From Bog-159 sp963818855 (GTDB taxonomy: Bacteria > Acidobacteriota > Terriglobia > Bryobacterales > Bryobacteraceae), in NCBI GenBank assembly GCA_963818855.1, contig CAWFUH010000006.1, positions 682,001 through 746,000 of the forward strand: a stretch of 64,000 bases of DNA, read 5' to 3'. The stretch's first letter is position 1, and every line of letters begins with the position of its first letter. A program made the position numbers and the translations under genes. This document shows, piece after piece, positions 29,501 through 37,598 of the stretch. The notes beneath the pieces were generated by a model. That model was not told the origin of the DNA. It did not search any database and saw only the letters and a program-made list of their open reading frames with translations.

Positions 29501-31453
29501 GAGCAATACTTCGCCAGCGACGCGTCGGCCGGTCAGAATCTGTTCGGATGCACCGGCACAAACACCTGGTCTCAGGAAGGTGGCAGCGGTATTGGCGGGG
29601 TGACATCGGTGTTTGGCCGGACCGGTATCGTGACGGCGCAATCCGGTGATTATACGACCACGCAGGTGACCGAGGGCACTAACCTGTACTTCACGAGTGC
29701 ACGGGCTGCGGCTGCGGCGCCGGTGCCGAGCGTTTTCGGCCGCACGGGCGCAGTAACTGCCGCGGCGAACGATTACAATCTGAGTCAGATCTCGAGCGGT
29801 ACACTCGCGGCTACGGGTGGCACGGTCTACAATCCGGCCGGCAGCGGCAATACACAAGTGGTCTTCAAGAATAGCTCGAGTCAGGCTGCGAACGGCGCCG
29901 GTTCGGTATTGTGGCAAAACAATGCAGGAGCCACGATGTCGTTCATCAACTGGGACGGCGGCTTTGCCGAGGGGGACGGCACCAATTATAAGATCAGTCT
30001 GGATACCAGCACATTGGGTATGTCGAGCGACAGTCTGATAACCTGGCGCCCATTGAACAACGTGTTCTCTGGCACGCCGGACACTGGCCTGGCGCGCGAA
30101 TCCGCAGGTATTTTGAAGGTAACTAATGGCGCATCGGACTATGGGACATTGGATGCCGGCGGCTTGTCGATCAACGGTACGGCGCTAGCTACCGTCTTAG
30201 CGGGCGATGTTACGGGCGCATTTGGCTCTAACACCGTAAGTAAGATTCAAGACCAGGCAGTTTCGAGCGCCACTCCAACGAACGGCCAGGTGCTCGAATG
30301 GACCGGTTCTCAGTGGGCTCCGGGCACTGTAGGCGGTGCGCTGATCAGTGTATTTGGTAGAACCGGCGCAGTGACTGCAAACACTGGCGATTACAGTTAC
30401 TCCCAGATCAGCGGGAGCGTGCCGGACGCGGCCTTACCCAGCGATGCGGTGACCAGCGGCACGCTCGGTAACTCCACCTTGGCGGCAGCGCTCACATCTC
30501 TGACGACCACCAGCGATATCACCTCCGGCGGGGCGCTGACGGCCACGGGCAATATCTACGCCAATAGCGGTAGTAACACGGCCGGATGTCTGCACCTGGC
30601 CGATACGAATGCAGTGCACGACACGGGAATCTGCGCGCCGGCATCCGGAGTCAATCAGCTATGGAATTTGTGGAGCTCAGTGGGCAATTCCGGGCAGGCC
30701 GCTACTACTGACGGCGCCGGAAACCTGTTGTGGTCAAATTTGGGCGGTATCACCGGCACTTTAACGTCCGTCCAGATGCCCACCTTGACCGGCGACGTAA
30801 ACAACGCCGGCTTGGCCACTACCGTGAGTGCACTGCAAGGGCGCCCCGTAGCCAACACCGCGCCCGCCGCCAGCCAGGTATTGCAGTGGACCGGCTCACA
30901 ATGGGCGCCGGCCACGCCCAGCGGCGGTGGAGCGGTCTCGAGCGTTTTCGGACGAACCGGTGTTGTGACTGCGCAAAGCGGCGATTACACGTTGACGCAG
31001 ATCGCCTCCGGAACACTGACTGCGACCGGCGGCACCATCTACAATAGCGCCGCGGGCCAGAATACGCAGCTTGTGATTCAAAACGGCGCCAACCAATCGA
31101 GTTCTGGCACCGCGTCGGTACTCTGGAAAAACAATGCGGGCGGTAACATGGCCTTCATCAATTGGGATGGCGGGTATGCGGAAGGCGACGGATCGAATTA
31201 CAAGATCAGCCTGGATGCCAGCACCTTGGCTTTATCGAGCGACGGGGTGTTAGTTTGGCGAAATATTAACAATGTATTCGCCGGAGCGGCAGACAGCGGT
31301 CTGATCCGCGAGTCGGCCGGATTAGTGATGGTGACGAACGGGGCCAGTAGTTATGGTGCCATCGACGCCGGCGGGTACAGCGCGTCGGGAAAGCCTGGCG
31401 TCACTTCGACGACATGCACGCAATGGACAAACGGATTATGTACACACAACTGA
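26588..31453 (+). CDS. Giant secreted phage-tail-fibre-like repeat protein
   Basis: A 1621-residue protein with a signal peptide (WPVLVCTLLVTAAPAQ). Residues about 95-435 contain two copies of a 165-170-residue unit. Residues about 541-676 are eight 17-residue repeats of the form NTTGYxNxAxGxxAL, like the YadA/Hia head of trimeric adhesins. After a fibronectin-like stretch, four SVFGRTGxVTA motifs follow (DNA near 29606, 29727, 30347, 30939). Within this part a block of about 135 residues with FINWDGGxAEGDG occurs twice. Three units of the type LTGDV...LQGRxV...QVLQWTGSQW resemble phage tail and collar proteins. No S74 chaperone or membrane anchor is present. It is probably a trimeric extracellular fibre. 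Codon use is AT-richer than its neighbours. Confidence 0.75.
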   Translation: MRRMVWPVLVCTLLVTAAPAQITVGGAGTPIGIPAGASIWYGAGAPPNTVGANGDYYLDTSGYCLYGPKSSSVWPAPCLTSVRQLGYIAESVGNKGTAGGYAPLNSNAMVPAANLPALTALNGTTVPPNSASDQTVVTTAPAAGAWTSLPSCPDTLGGHLNYNSTTHGFLCGNTGSSVGSVGFSGVAGGTNANGLLIGGTLGYTSGGLINANQLGGVSLAGLPTGLLKITTGTGAPGTAATSDVTNALGFTPENTLNKNVANGYAPLDANRLVPAVNLPSILAINGTSVPANNASDQTVVTTAPQLGSWTSLPACADTAGNHLNYSVAAHQFSCGNTVGTVANVSFGGLNSGTNANALLISGSLAYTGGGQVNANQLSGVSLAGLATGLLKITTGTGVPSVAASADVTVALGFTPENATNKGTANGYAGLDSSAHLAAALMPTLTGDISNSGVAATVTALQGRAVTSTAPGTNQILQWNGSKWGSATMGFGQISGSVSPAQLPGAMAWSGTQGNLTIGPGVIGSGNNSNNIGIGYNNLTANSTGYQNIAIGQNALSANTTGSQNVAVGSLAMAANSTGSYNTAIGENALGNNTTGYDNFAFGLRALYQNTTGYNNAAFGIDSVGINTTGYRNSGFGTDSCAWNVTGYENSCMGMNTLWSLTTGYGNAGTGFNAMFGVTSGHYLTGLGAYADMYYPNTMAGVTLTATSNTANLSVGWYWYKVSFVLNGQETALSNNSYLGLLTDSAHQEVTITGLPTYSGPFTASARRIYRTAVCPTTLCTVITANQAPRHWYYVAAINDNTTTSYVDTTADANLGPEESSTPSKSIALGAYATVYGSYEMVVGSDASPVQQIWLGNGMVSTLSPAGVLFSSSGASGTNIAGQDLIIAGGPGTGNANGGNVVFGTVPGSASGSVWNSLVNRWKIDSATGNLTSLSTGGIAGVTGTVDFSGTAHVLPAKVGIGANKPSTCTVGEQYFASDASAGQNLFGCTGTNTWSQEGGSGIGGVTSVFGRTGIVTAQSGDYTTTQVTEGTNLYFTSARAAAAAPVPSVFGRTGAVTAAANDYNLSQISSGTLAATGGTVYNPAGSGNTQVVFKNSSSQAANGAGSVLWQNNAGATMSFINWDGGFAEGDGTNYKISLDTSTLGMSSDSLITWRPLNNVFSGTPDTGLARESAGILKVTNGASDYGTLDAGGLSINGTALATVLAGDVTGAFGSNTVSKIQDQAVSSATPTNGQVLEWTGSQWAPGTVGGALISVFGRTGAVTANTGDYSYSQISGSVPDAALPSDAVTSGTLGNSTLAAALTSLTTTSDITSGGALTATGNIYANSGSNTAGCLHLADTNAVHDTGICAPASGVNQLWNLWSSVGNSGQAATTDGAGNLLWSNLGGITGTLTSVQMPTLTGDVNNAGLATTVSALQGRPVANTAPAASQVLQWTGSQWAPATPSGGGAVSSVFGRTGVVTAQSGDYTLTQIASGTLTATGGTIYNSAAGQNTQLVIQNGANQSSSGTASVLWKNNAGGNMAFINWDGGYAEGDGSNYKISLDASTLALSSDGVLVWRNINNVFAGAADSGLIRESAGLVMVTNGASSYGAIDAGGYSASGKPGVTSTTCTQWTNGLCTHN
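28208..28615 (+). repeat. Eight 51-bp coding repeats (YadA-head-like)
   Basis: Eight consecutive 51-base units encode 17-residue repeats beginning N-S/T-T-G-Y. The DNA copies have diverged at third positions while the protein pattern is kept, so the repeat is old and under selection. Confidence 0.8.
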
Positions 31454-31737
31454 TCGGGCTGGCATTGGTCGCGGCCACGGCTCTGGCGGAGACACCGGCG
31501 CCGAAAGAATCGCCCAAACCGCCGCAGGTTACCGCCGATGTGCGCGCCCGGTTTTGGCGCGCGCAGGCCGAAGCCATAGCCGCGGCGGCGCGGGCTAAGC
31601 AGGCGCAGGACGCCTTGAAAGCGGCCGAAGAGGAGATACAGAAGGCTTGCGGCGATAAGTTCGTGCCGGCTCCCGACGCAGCGGGCGAACCGTCCTGCCA
31701 GGCTGACGTGCGGCTCGGTACTGAGCCACGACCGTAA
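31438..31737 (+). CDS. Small secreted coiled-coil protein
   Basis: A 99-residue protein starting at ATG 31438, inside the end of the giant gene (16-base overlap); in-frame ATGs at 31420 and 31414 are alternatives. A signal peptide, YTQLIGLALVAATALA, is followed by a proline-rich linker and an alanine-rich helix (FWRAQAEAIAAAARAKQAQD) predicted to form a coiled coil, with a CGDK...C pair near the end. No family is recognised. Its coupling to the fibre gene suggests a periplasmic or surface partner. Confidence 0.6.
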   Translation: MYTQLIGLALVAATALAETPAPKESPKPPQVTADVRARFWRAQAEAIAAAARAKQAQDALKAAEEEIQKACGDKFVPAPDAAGEPSCQADVRLGTEPRP

Positions 31738-31744
31738 GGGAGTG

Positions 31745-33238
31745 ATGCGAAAAGCCATAGTCATCCCGTTGTTGTGCGCCGGGCTGTTGGCGCAGACGTG
31801 CACCATTCACACGCCGACCAGTTGCGGAACCACTGGCGTCTGGGCCGGCCCACCCACACTCGAAAGCTCACTCGCAGGCGCAGCCTCCTCTCTTCCTGCG
31901 GCCGGCTTATCCGTGGCCAGGCACCCACAGCCACGCATGGTGCTATCCGCCAATCTGGTGCCGGCCGGACGATCTTATATGACGTCCGATCCGAATACCT
32001 GCGGGGGAACCTCTCCATCGGGCATTTGCTATTACAATGTGACAGGCGCGTACGCATCCACGAGCAACGGCGGTTATGGCATCTTAGGTTACCTGTACTC
32101 TCTGACAGCCCCAAAGCCGTTCGGAGCGGGTTTGGGCGCGGTCGATATCAATATCTGGTTGGGACCGTTTTTCAAAGCATCTCAATGGGCGGCGGCGTGC
32201 GCGTCTTACGGCGGCGGCTCTTGTTCGCCTTCAGTCGGCACCGCGAACAGTAGCTGGTACACTGACAGCCTTGCCACTTACGATGCCCTTTTTGCGAAGC
32301 TGTCCGCACTTGGCCTCAAGGTCAGGTTAGCGCCCGAAATCTCCGCCGACGTACGCGCGGCTTGCGGCATCAGCTCCGGCGCCGGCAATTTCACCGAAAC
32401 GCAGGTCCAGAATTGCCTGGCCCCCTTAGAAGCCGCCATAGCAGCGCGCTACAGCGCTGCCCCTTACGGCTCGGGAACCATCGAAGGTATATCCGTGCTG
32501 CATGAGCCCTGCGGTGTTTCGGCCCTGGCGTTCGGTACCGGCAGCTCCTGTTTCTTGAGCGTAGCCGGCGTCGATACCCTGATTGCTTATATCTCGGCCG
32601 CGGTAAAGGCCAGCTCTCTGAATACGAAGCTGAAGACTGGCGCGGGCGCAGTCACCTCCGACTTGGGTGGCACGTCCTACACGTGCCCGAATCCAAACAA
32701 CTACTGGTGTGACTGGGTCACAAATCTTACTGGTAGCTTGGATTACTATTCGGTTCACACTTACGCCGGTACGGCAACGCCATGGAGTGGTTTCGATAAC
32801 ACCTTGGCAATCTATGCGGCGATGGCTGCCGCTGTGCCTGCAGGCAAACAGGTAATAGCCGATGAGTCGGGACCCTTAGAGTACGCGCCCCTGGTGGGCG
32901 GGCTTGGCGAAGGCGGCGCTTATGTGGGATGCGGATACAAGGAATGGTCCACCGATGGCACATTCTCCGCGTGGGTGCGTTGGGTAGTCGGCAACTGGGC
33001 GCCGGCTAACCGGCTTAGTCGATGGACCCTGTTTCCGAGTGAGCCGATTGTGAAATGGACCACGGACATCAATAATACGCACTGTTATCCGTCTTCTGAT
33101 AACTACGACCCGTGGCTGTCGCAGTATTACGGCAGTGTGACCCCGGAAGGGTTGCAATACGGTGTTGTCGCAGCCGGGTGGAATACGTCTCTGCAGGGCA
33201 ACGCGCATCTGACGGGCCGAGTTCACCTGGGGCATTGA
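31745..33238 (+). CDS. Secreted TIM-barrel glycoside-hydrolase-like protein
   Basis: About 497 residues with a signal peptide (KAIVIPLLCAGLLAQ). The layout resembles clan GH-A glycosidases: strand regions GLGAVDINIWLGPFF and LKVRLAPEISADV, a putative acid/base glutamate in ISVLHEPCG and a putative nucleophile glutamate in QVIADESGPLEY, with LDYYSVHTY between. No family number can be assigned. Five bases separate it from the coiled-coil gene, so it belongs to the fibre operon. It may process a polysaccharide at the fibre or be a catalytically altered binding module. Confidence 0.6.
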   Translation: MRKAIVIPLLCAGLLAQTCTIHTPTSCGTTGVWAGPPTLESSLAGAASSLPAAGLSVARHPQPRMVLSANLVPAGRSYMTSDPNTCGGTSPSGICYYNVTGAYASTSNGGYGILGYLYSLTAPKPFGAGLGAVDINIWLGPFFKASQWAAACASYGGGSCSPSVGTANSSWYTDSLATYDALFAKLSALGLKVRLAPEISADVRAACGISSGAGNFTETQVQNCLAPLEAAIAARYSAAPYGSGTIEGISVLHEPCGVSALAFGTGSSCFLSVAGVDTLIAYISAAVKASSLNTKLKTGAGAVTSDLGGTSYTCPNPNNYWCDWVTNLTGSLDYYSVHTYAGTATPWSGFDNTLAIYAAMAAAVPAGKQVIADESGPLEYAPLVGGLGEGGAYVGCGYKEWSTDGTFSAWVRWVVGNWAPANRLSRWTLFPSEPIVKWTTDINNTHCYPSSDNYDPWLSQYYGSVTPEGLQYGVVAAGWNTSLQGNAHLTGRVHLGH

Positions 33239-33265
33239 CGGGCTTCCCGCCGCGGCAGGGCACGG

Positions 33266-33271
33266 TATAAT
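33266..33271 (+). promoter_or_regulatory. TATAAT -10 box
   Basis: A perfect TATAAT lies 17 bases before the ATG at 33289. TTGACG at 33235 is too far (25 bases) to be a normal -35 partner. Confidence 0.4.
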
Positions 33272-33288
33272 GCTTGCGGAGGCACTTT

Positions 33289-33972
33289 ATGCTGATCCGA
33301 GTCGCCGGAATCGGACTGGCGCTGGCATGCATCGTGTCACAAGGCACCGCGCGCAGCAACGATAACACCAAACCCGCCGAAACACGGGGCGAGAACGAAT
33401 CGGTGGTCATCACCGCCACCGTGTATGCCAAACCTGAAGCGGTGAAGGAAGTGCTTGGGTCGGATTTGGGCGGACACTTTATCGTGGTAGCCGTCGAAGT
33501 CACGCCGCGCTTCGGCAAGGAAGTCGCCATCAACCGCGACGACTTCATATTGAAAACCGACAAAGACGGCGAACGCAGCGGTCCCTTTGCCCCCAGCCAG
33601 ATCGCAGGGCGCGGCGCCATGGTCATCCACCAGACCGGCGGATCGGGTGCCACCCCCATGAACAACGGCGCGGGACCCATCTGGGGCGGCTATCCAGGCT
33701 CTATCGGGCAGCCGCGTAGGATTGGCGGCGATGGCGCGGGCAACGCGGGCGCGCCAGAAGGAACCGAGCAGAAGACTCGCACCGGCTCCCACGAGAAGGA
33801 AGATCCCATGCTGGCCGTGCTGAAGGACAAGGAACTGCCCGAAACAAAAACAGATAAACCTGTTTCAGGGCTTCTCTATTTCCCCATGGAAAAACAAAAG
33901 GTGAAGGACCTGGAACTGCGCTACAATCCATCCGAAGACAAGATTACGATGCGCTTCCGTCAAGAGAAGTGA
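33289..33972 (+). CDS. Secreted hypothetical protein
   Basis: A 227-residue protein with a signal peptide (IRVAGIGLALACIVSQGTA). The middle has SVVITATVYAKPEAVKEVLG and VVAVEVTPRFGKEVAINRDD, a beta domain that reads like a thiol-free Ig-type module; a glycine/proline-rich linker follows, then a C-terminal GLLYFPMEKQKVKDLELRY. No named family is recognised. GGAG lies before the ATG. It overlaps the next gene by one base (TGATG), so the two are co-transcribed. Confidence 0.65.
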   Translation: MLIRVAGIGLALACIVSQGTARSNDNTKPAETRGENESVVITATVYAKPEAVKEVLGSDLGGHFIVVAVEVTPRFGKEVAINRDDFILKTDKDGERSGPFAPSQIAGRGAMVIHQTGGSGATPMNNGAGPIWGGYPGSIGQPRRIGGDGAGNAGAPEGTEQKTRTGSHEKEDPMLAVLKDKELPETKTDKPVSGLLYFPMEKQKVKDLELRYNPSEDKITMRFRQEK

Positions 33973-35069
33973 TGCGGGTCGCCGACATCGATACCCCCGC
34001 CCTCCTCGTAGATCTGGACGTGATGGAGCGCAATCTTCGCCGCGTAGCCGACTACACGCAGCAGCACGGCCTCCGTCTGCGCCCCCACACCAAAACGCAC
34101 AAATCCCCACGCATTGGCCGCCGTCAATTGGATTTGGGTGCGGCTGGCCTGACCGTAGCAAAAGTGGGTGAAGCCGAAGTCATGCTGGATGCTGCGCCGC
34201 CCGATATGCTGGTCGCCTATCCCGTCATTGGACGCGCGAAGCTGGAGCGCCTGATGGCGGTCGCGCGCCGCGCGCGTGTGACCGTATCGCTCGACAGTCT
34301 CTACACCGCCGGGCAGCTTTCCGAAGCGGCGCACGCCGCCGGCGTGACCGTGGGCGTGCTCGCGGAAACTGAGGTCGGCATGGGACGCGTGGGAGTCTCG
34401 CCGGGCGGCGAATTGCTCGACCTGGCGCGCGGCATTAAACGTCTGCCGGGTTTAACGTTTGAAGGCATCGCGTTCTATCCCGGCCACATCAAGGACGACG
34501 GTGCCGATGGCCGGCAGGCTCTGGCGGCGTTGGGTTCTCTCATTCAATCGATGCTCGCTGACTTCCGCCGCGAAGGCATCGAGGTGCGCATCGTCAGCGG
34601 CGGCTCCACGCCATCTCTTTTCCGCTCACACGAATTGCCCGGCCTCAACGAGATCCGCCCCGGCACTTATGTCTACAACGACTGGAACACGGTCCTGAGC
34701 GGCGCCTGTACGCCGGACCAGTGCGCCGCCGCGCTGCTGGTAACGGTCGTCTCCACCGCGCGCCCCGGCCAGATCATTGTGGACGGTGGATCGAAGACCT
34801 TCTCGTCAGACCGCGTGACCGGTTCCGGCGCCGAATCCACCTTCGGCCACATAGTCGAAGCGCCGGCCGCGTTATTCCACAAGATGAATGAGGAGCACGG
34901 TTACGTAGACGTGCGGCTGTGCGACCGTAAGTTTGAAATCGGGGAGCGTCTGCGCATTATTCCAAACCACATTTGCGTCGCCGTCAACCTGCACGCACGG
35001 ATGTACGGAATCCGCAATGGAGAACTGGAGGAAGTTTGGGAGGTGGCCGGGAGAGGCAAGCTGCAATAG
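33972..35069 (+). CDS. D-serine dehydratase/D-threonine aldolase-like PLP enzyme
   Basis: A 365-residue fold-type III PLP enzyme. The N-terminal alanine-racemase-like barrel carries the PLP lysine in RPHTKTHKSP, and the C-terminal domain has the HxC pair (IPNHICVAVN) that binds zinc in eukaryotic-type D-serine dehydratase. Other blocks are VSGGSTPSLF and EIRPGTYVYND. It should act on D-3-hydroxy amino acids: elimination if a dehydratase, retro-aldol if a D-threonine aldolase. The two cannot be separated by eye. ATG 33972 is used; the GTG one codon earlier is less likely. Confidence 0.88.
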   Translation: MRVADIDTPALLVDLDVMERNLRRVADYTQQHGLRLRPHTKTHKSPRIGRRQLDLGAAGLTVAKVGEAEVMLDAAPPDMLVAYPVIGRAKLERLMAVARRARVTVSLDSLYTAGQLSEAAHAAGVTVGVLAETEVGMGRVGVSPGGELLDLARGIKRLPGLTFEGIAFYPGHIKDDGADGRQALAALGSLIQSMLADFRREGIEVRIVSGGSTPSLFRSHELPGLNEIRPGTYVYNDWNTVLSGACTPDQCAAALLVTVVSTARPGQIIVDGGSKTFSSDRVTGSGAESTFGHIVEAPAALFHKMNEEHGYVDVRLCDRKFEIGERLRIIPNHICVAVNLHARMYGIRNGELEEVWEVAGRGKLQ

Positions 35070-35089
35070 CCTGCCCTTCCCGTCGCCAG

Positions 35090-35398
35090 TTACTTTACAG
35101 CGCTGACAGTAAGATTGTCGCCGCTGGCTTCGGCCACTAAAGTGACCTTTTCGCCGGCATGGTCAACTACCTTGTCCTGATTCGCGATCGTGTAGACCTT
35201 GCCTTCAGGGGTGACAAGAACAGCTTTATCGCCTCTTTTAATGCAGCCCTTCGCACAGCCCGCGTGGCCGTCGGCAGCGGTTTTCGCACCCTGCTTCGCC
35301 GCGCACCCAGCGTCGGAAATGTAGCCCGAGAATTCGGCGGCCATGGCAGTCATGGCAAGCGCCGACAGAAATGTAAAACCTATAGCTAACTTTCGCAT
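35090..35398 (-). CDS. Small secreted hypothetical protein
   Basis: A 102-residue exported protein. A signal peptide (KLAIGFTFLSALAMTAMAA) is followed by FSGYISDAGCAAKQG and CAKGCIKRGDKAVLVTPEGK, three or four cysteines likely in disulfides, then a small beta domain (YTIANQDKVVDHAGEKVTL). This pattern recurs in acidobacterial secreted proteins of unknown role. AAGGAGG lies nine bases before ATG 35398. It converges with the PLP enzyme gene, with only 20 bases between stops. Confidence 0.7.
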   Translation of the reverse strand: MRKLAIGFTFLSALAMTAMAAEFSGYISDAGCAAKQGAKTAADGHAGCAKGCIKRGDKAVLVTPEGKVYTIANQDKVVDHAGEKVTLVAEASGDNLTVSAVK

Positions 35399-35483
35399 TT
35401 GCAAACCCTCCTTAGGATGTGCTGGTAATAGCGAATATACCATGGCTCACCGAGCGAGCAAGGTAAGTGAAAGGTACGACTTA

Positions 35484-36355
35484 TCACATCCGCATCGGGG
35501 TGCCTGTCCGGCGGCGGCCGATGAGTCGTTCTGTGGATGTTACCCTGCGCGGAGAGAACTGCGACGCGGCGGCTTTCAGGTAAGGGCGGAACTCGCGCGC
35601 CCAATAGGCCGCGAAGCCCGTAACGCGGATTTCCTGCATGGCGGCGCTGTAATGATTCAACAGCACTCCGGCAAAGATCTGACCGGTGCGGCGCGCGGCG
35701 CCCTGGGCACAGCGCGAAAGCCAGAGCAGGTTTTCCGGAATGCGGCTCACCGCGGCAACGGCCAGCAGCGTCGAAACCTGAAACACGGGGCGGCCCTGAG
35801 CGGCGGCGGTCAGCTTCAAATCCTCCCAGCTTCGCCGTAGTGCGTCACCGGATGGCAGGCGCGGTGTGGGCATTTTGGCCGCTGCGCTCCGCAGGTCGGA
35901 CCATTCCTGGCGCAGGCTCGCTACATCGAGCGGCGGCGTGTTGGCGGTTCCGGCCAGGCGGCCCGCCGCGCCTTCCAGACCGTCGAGCAACTGGTCAATG
36001 GTCTCGTAATCAGTGCCGGCCGCGAGCAGCCCTTCTTCCTTCAGGCTCTGCGCTATTTCGCGGATCAGTTGCCGTCCGGTGCCTGTGAGATCGGCCAAAG
36101 CCGCCAGCACCCAAACCGGCGATTGCACCGATGGTGAGCAGCCCGACTAATTCGACGCCGCTCTCCGCAAATCGCCGCGCGGCGAAATTATCCGCCAGGC
36201 TGCCTTGCGGCGGATACTGTCCCTCCACCTGGCCGACGTTTTCGACCAGGAAGCGCAGCGTGTTTTCGACCAGTTCTGTATAGAGATGCGTACGGCGCAC
36301 CGCGCGCGGCAGCACCACTTCGCTCAACTCGCGCAGCAGGCCGGAGTAGAGCCGT
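35484..36355 (-). pseudogene. Frameshifted conserved hypothetical gene, 5' end lost to IS66
   Basis: Minus-strand coding begins in one frame (ERLYSGLLRELSEVVLP, about 36355, through NFAARRFAESGVELVGLLTI) and continues in another from about 36124 (SPVWVLAALADLTGTGRQLI onward) to the stop at 35484. Joining the frames gives one helical, probably membrane-associated protein of about 290 residues with no named family. The upstream end runs straight into IS66 sequence, so the start is missing. A sequencing error could explain the frameshift but not the missing start. Confidence 0.65.
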
Positions 36356-36509
36356 TCGCTTGGTTCAAAGACGTGCTCTCACGCATCGGCTCCCATCCGA
36401 TCAACCGCATCGCCGAACTCCTCCCTCACAACTGGGCGCCCGACCAAGTTTAATTCCACGCTTGATCATCTGATCGAGGCTGCTGCCCCGGTGATTCTCA
36501 GCCGCTTAC
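36337..36509 (+). mobile_element. IS66-family remnant: TnpC C-terminus and right end
   Basis: On the plus strand FAWFKDVLSRIGSHPINRIA followed by ELLPHNWAPDQV and a stop (36451-36453) is the C-terminus of the IS66 transposase. About 50 bases later CAGCCGCTTAC ends at 36509, matching the GTAAGCG-type terminal repeat of IS66 elements. The rest of the element is gone. The left junction lies between 36337 and 36360. Nothing else is seen up to 36666. Confidence 0.75.
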
Positions 36510-36666
36510 CCGTAACTGACGCTAACCAATATCAGTCTTGTGGCGCCGTGCCCTCGGGCGCGGTTGCGAGCGGCATCTTGGTGTTAAGCGCTTGCCCGTA
36601 GCGTGAGGGCGAGTACGGGTTTGTTCTCGTATCAAGAGGTCTTTGGGATGTCGCCGGTCGGAACGT

Positions 36667-37230
36667 TTAGTGTATGGGCTTCAGGGCGGCGATGGCGTCT
36701 TCCGTGTATTCAATATCGCCGTCCCAATACTTGATAATCACGTCATGATTCAATCGAACCCACTTCTTGAGAAGATCCAAATCATGTGCGGTCATTTTGC
36801 CACCACTAACCACATGAACAGCGGGCCTAATCGCCACCGATACCAATTGAGAGCTGTGGACTTTCGGTCCCTTAGACACCTTCACACGAACATCATGCGG
36901 AGCACCGGCTTTTGGTGAAATCCATACAACGAATGGCAAGCCTGTACGTTTGGGTGAGATGTTAGCCATTTCAAAAAGACCGTCGCTTTGCGGTTCTACG
37001 AATCCACTGAATGTCGGCATTCCCAAAGAACTTCCCATGCCATTTACTATATAGTCGGTGCTTCTTTTGGTTTTCGATTTAGCCCAACGTGCTTGGACAG
37101 CTTTGCGTGCGCTTTCGCTTCGTTGTGTTGGTGTCATGCTGGCGGCTCTGGCGAGACCGCCCTTTTTGCCACCTTTACGCCCAAGAGCAACGGCAGCGGG
37201 ATCTTTCTTCTTTTTTGCGGTAGCAGGCAT
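36667..37230 (-). CDS. Conserved hypothetical protein with basic N-terminus
   Basis: A 187-residue soluble protein. The first 55 residues are lysine-rich with GRKGGKKGGLARA and MTPTQRSESARKAVQARW, a short DNA-binding-like motif common in plasmid and phage proteins. The rest (GLPFVVWISPKAGAPHDVRV, VHSSQLVSVAIRP, LNHDVIIKYWDGDIEYTEDA) looks like a conserved domain found alone elsewhere, with no assigned function. The composition is markedly less GC-rich than the surroundings, suggesting acquisition by transfer. A -10-like TATACT ends just six bases before the ATG, so the mRNA may be leaderless. Confidence 0.65.
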   Translation of the reverse strand: MPATAKKKKDPAAVALGRKGGKKGGLARAASMTPTQRSESARKAVQARWAKSKTKRSTDYIVNGMGSSLGMPTFSGFVEPQSDGLFEMANISPKRTGLPFVVWISPKAGAPHDVRVKVSKGPKVHSSQLVSVAIRPAVHVVSGGKMTAHDLDLLKKWVRLNHDVIIKYWDGDIEYTEDAIAALKPIH

Positions 37231-37236
37231 TTCTCT

Positions 37237-37256
37237 AGTATACGTGAACGCTCACG
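37237..37256 (-). promoter_or_regulatory. -10 box and CGTGA/TCACG inverted repeat upstream of 37230 gene
   Basis: Minus-strand TATACT (37242-37237) lies six bases before the ATG, and the perfect repeat CGTGA...TCACG (37243-37256) abuts it upstream, where a repressor could block RNA polymerase. The remaining gap to 37598 holds only a possible remnant around 37277-37430, not identified. Confidence 0.4.
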
Positions 37257-37598
37257 AGTTGACGGATACGTACCCGCTAACGTATAACAGGAACCTGGAA
37301 GGCCAAAGAAACCGACATGGACCTGCGAAGGCTGTCGATCCGAATGCCAACGCTTCGGTAGGGCGGCGCGGCGTACAGCGATTCCGTTGCTCCAAGATCT
37401 TCCTTGAGCCTCAACGAAGCGTACCAGCCGTAACGTCCATTACCGTGAGCAGACCTTTGAAGGGGCGGCAAACCTGGATTTCTCCGTAGTGTATGGTTAT
37501 TCGTTTGGCTGAATGTTTATCAATGAACTCAGAGAATTAGCTCACTACCCCCTGTTCCATCGCTATGAGCCACCCACGGTCATCGGGTCCGGATACAC

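Noticed and set aside
26232..33238. Prophage
   Set aside because: Fibre-like motifs are present but no integrase, terminase, capsid, portal or lysis gene is found, and the fibre has a signal peptide.
33235..33271. TTGACG paired with TATAAT
   Set aside because: The 25-base spacing is too long; only the -10 was kept.
36510..36666. tRNA or small RNA in the GC-rich gap after the IS66 end
   Set aside because: Hairpins occur but no cloverleaf or conserved RNA motif could be built.
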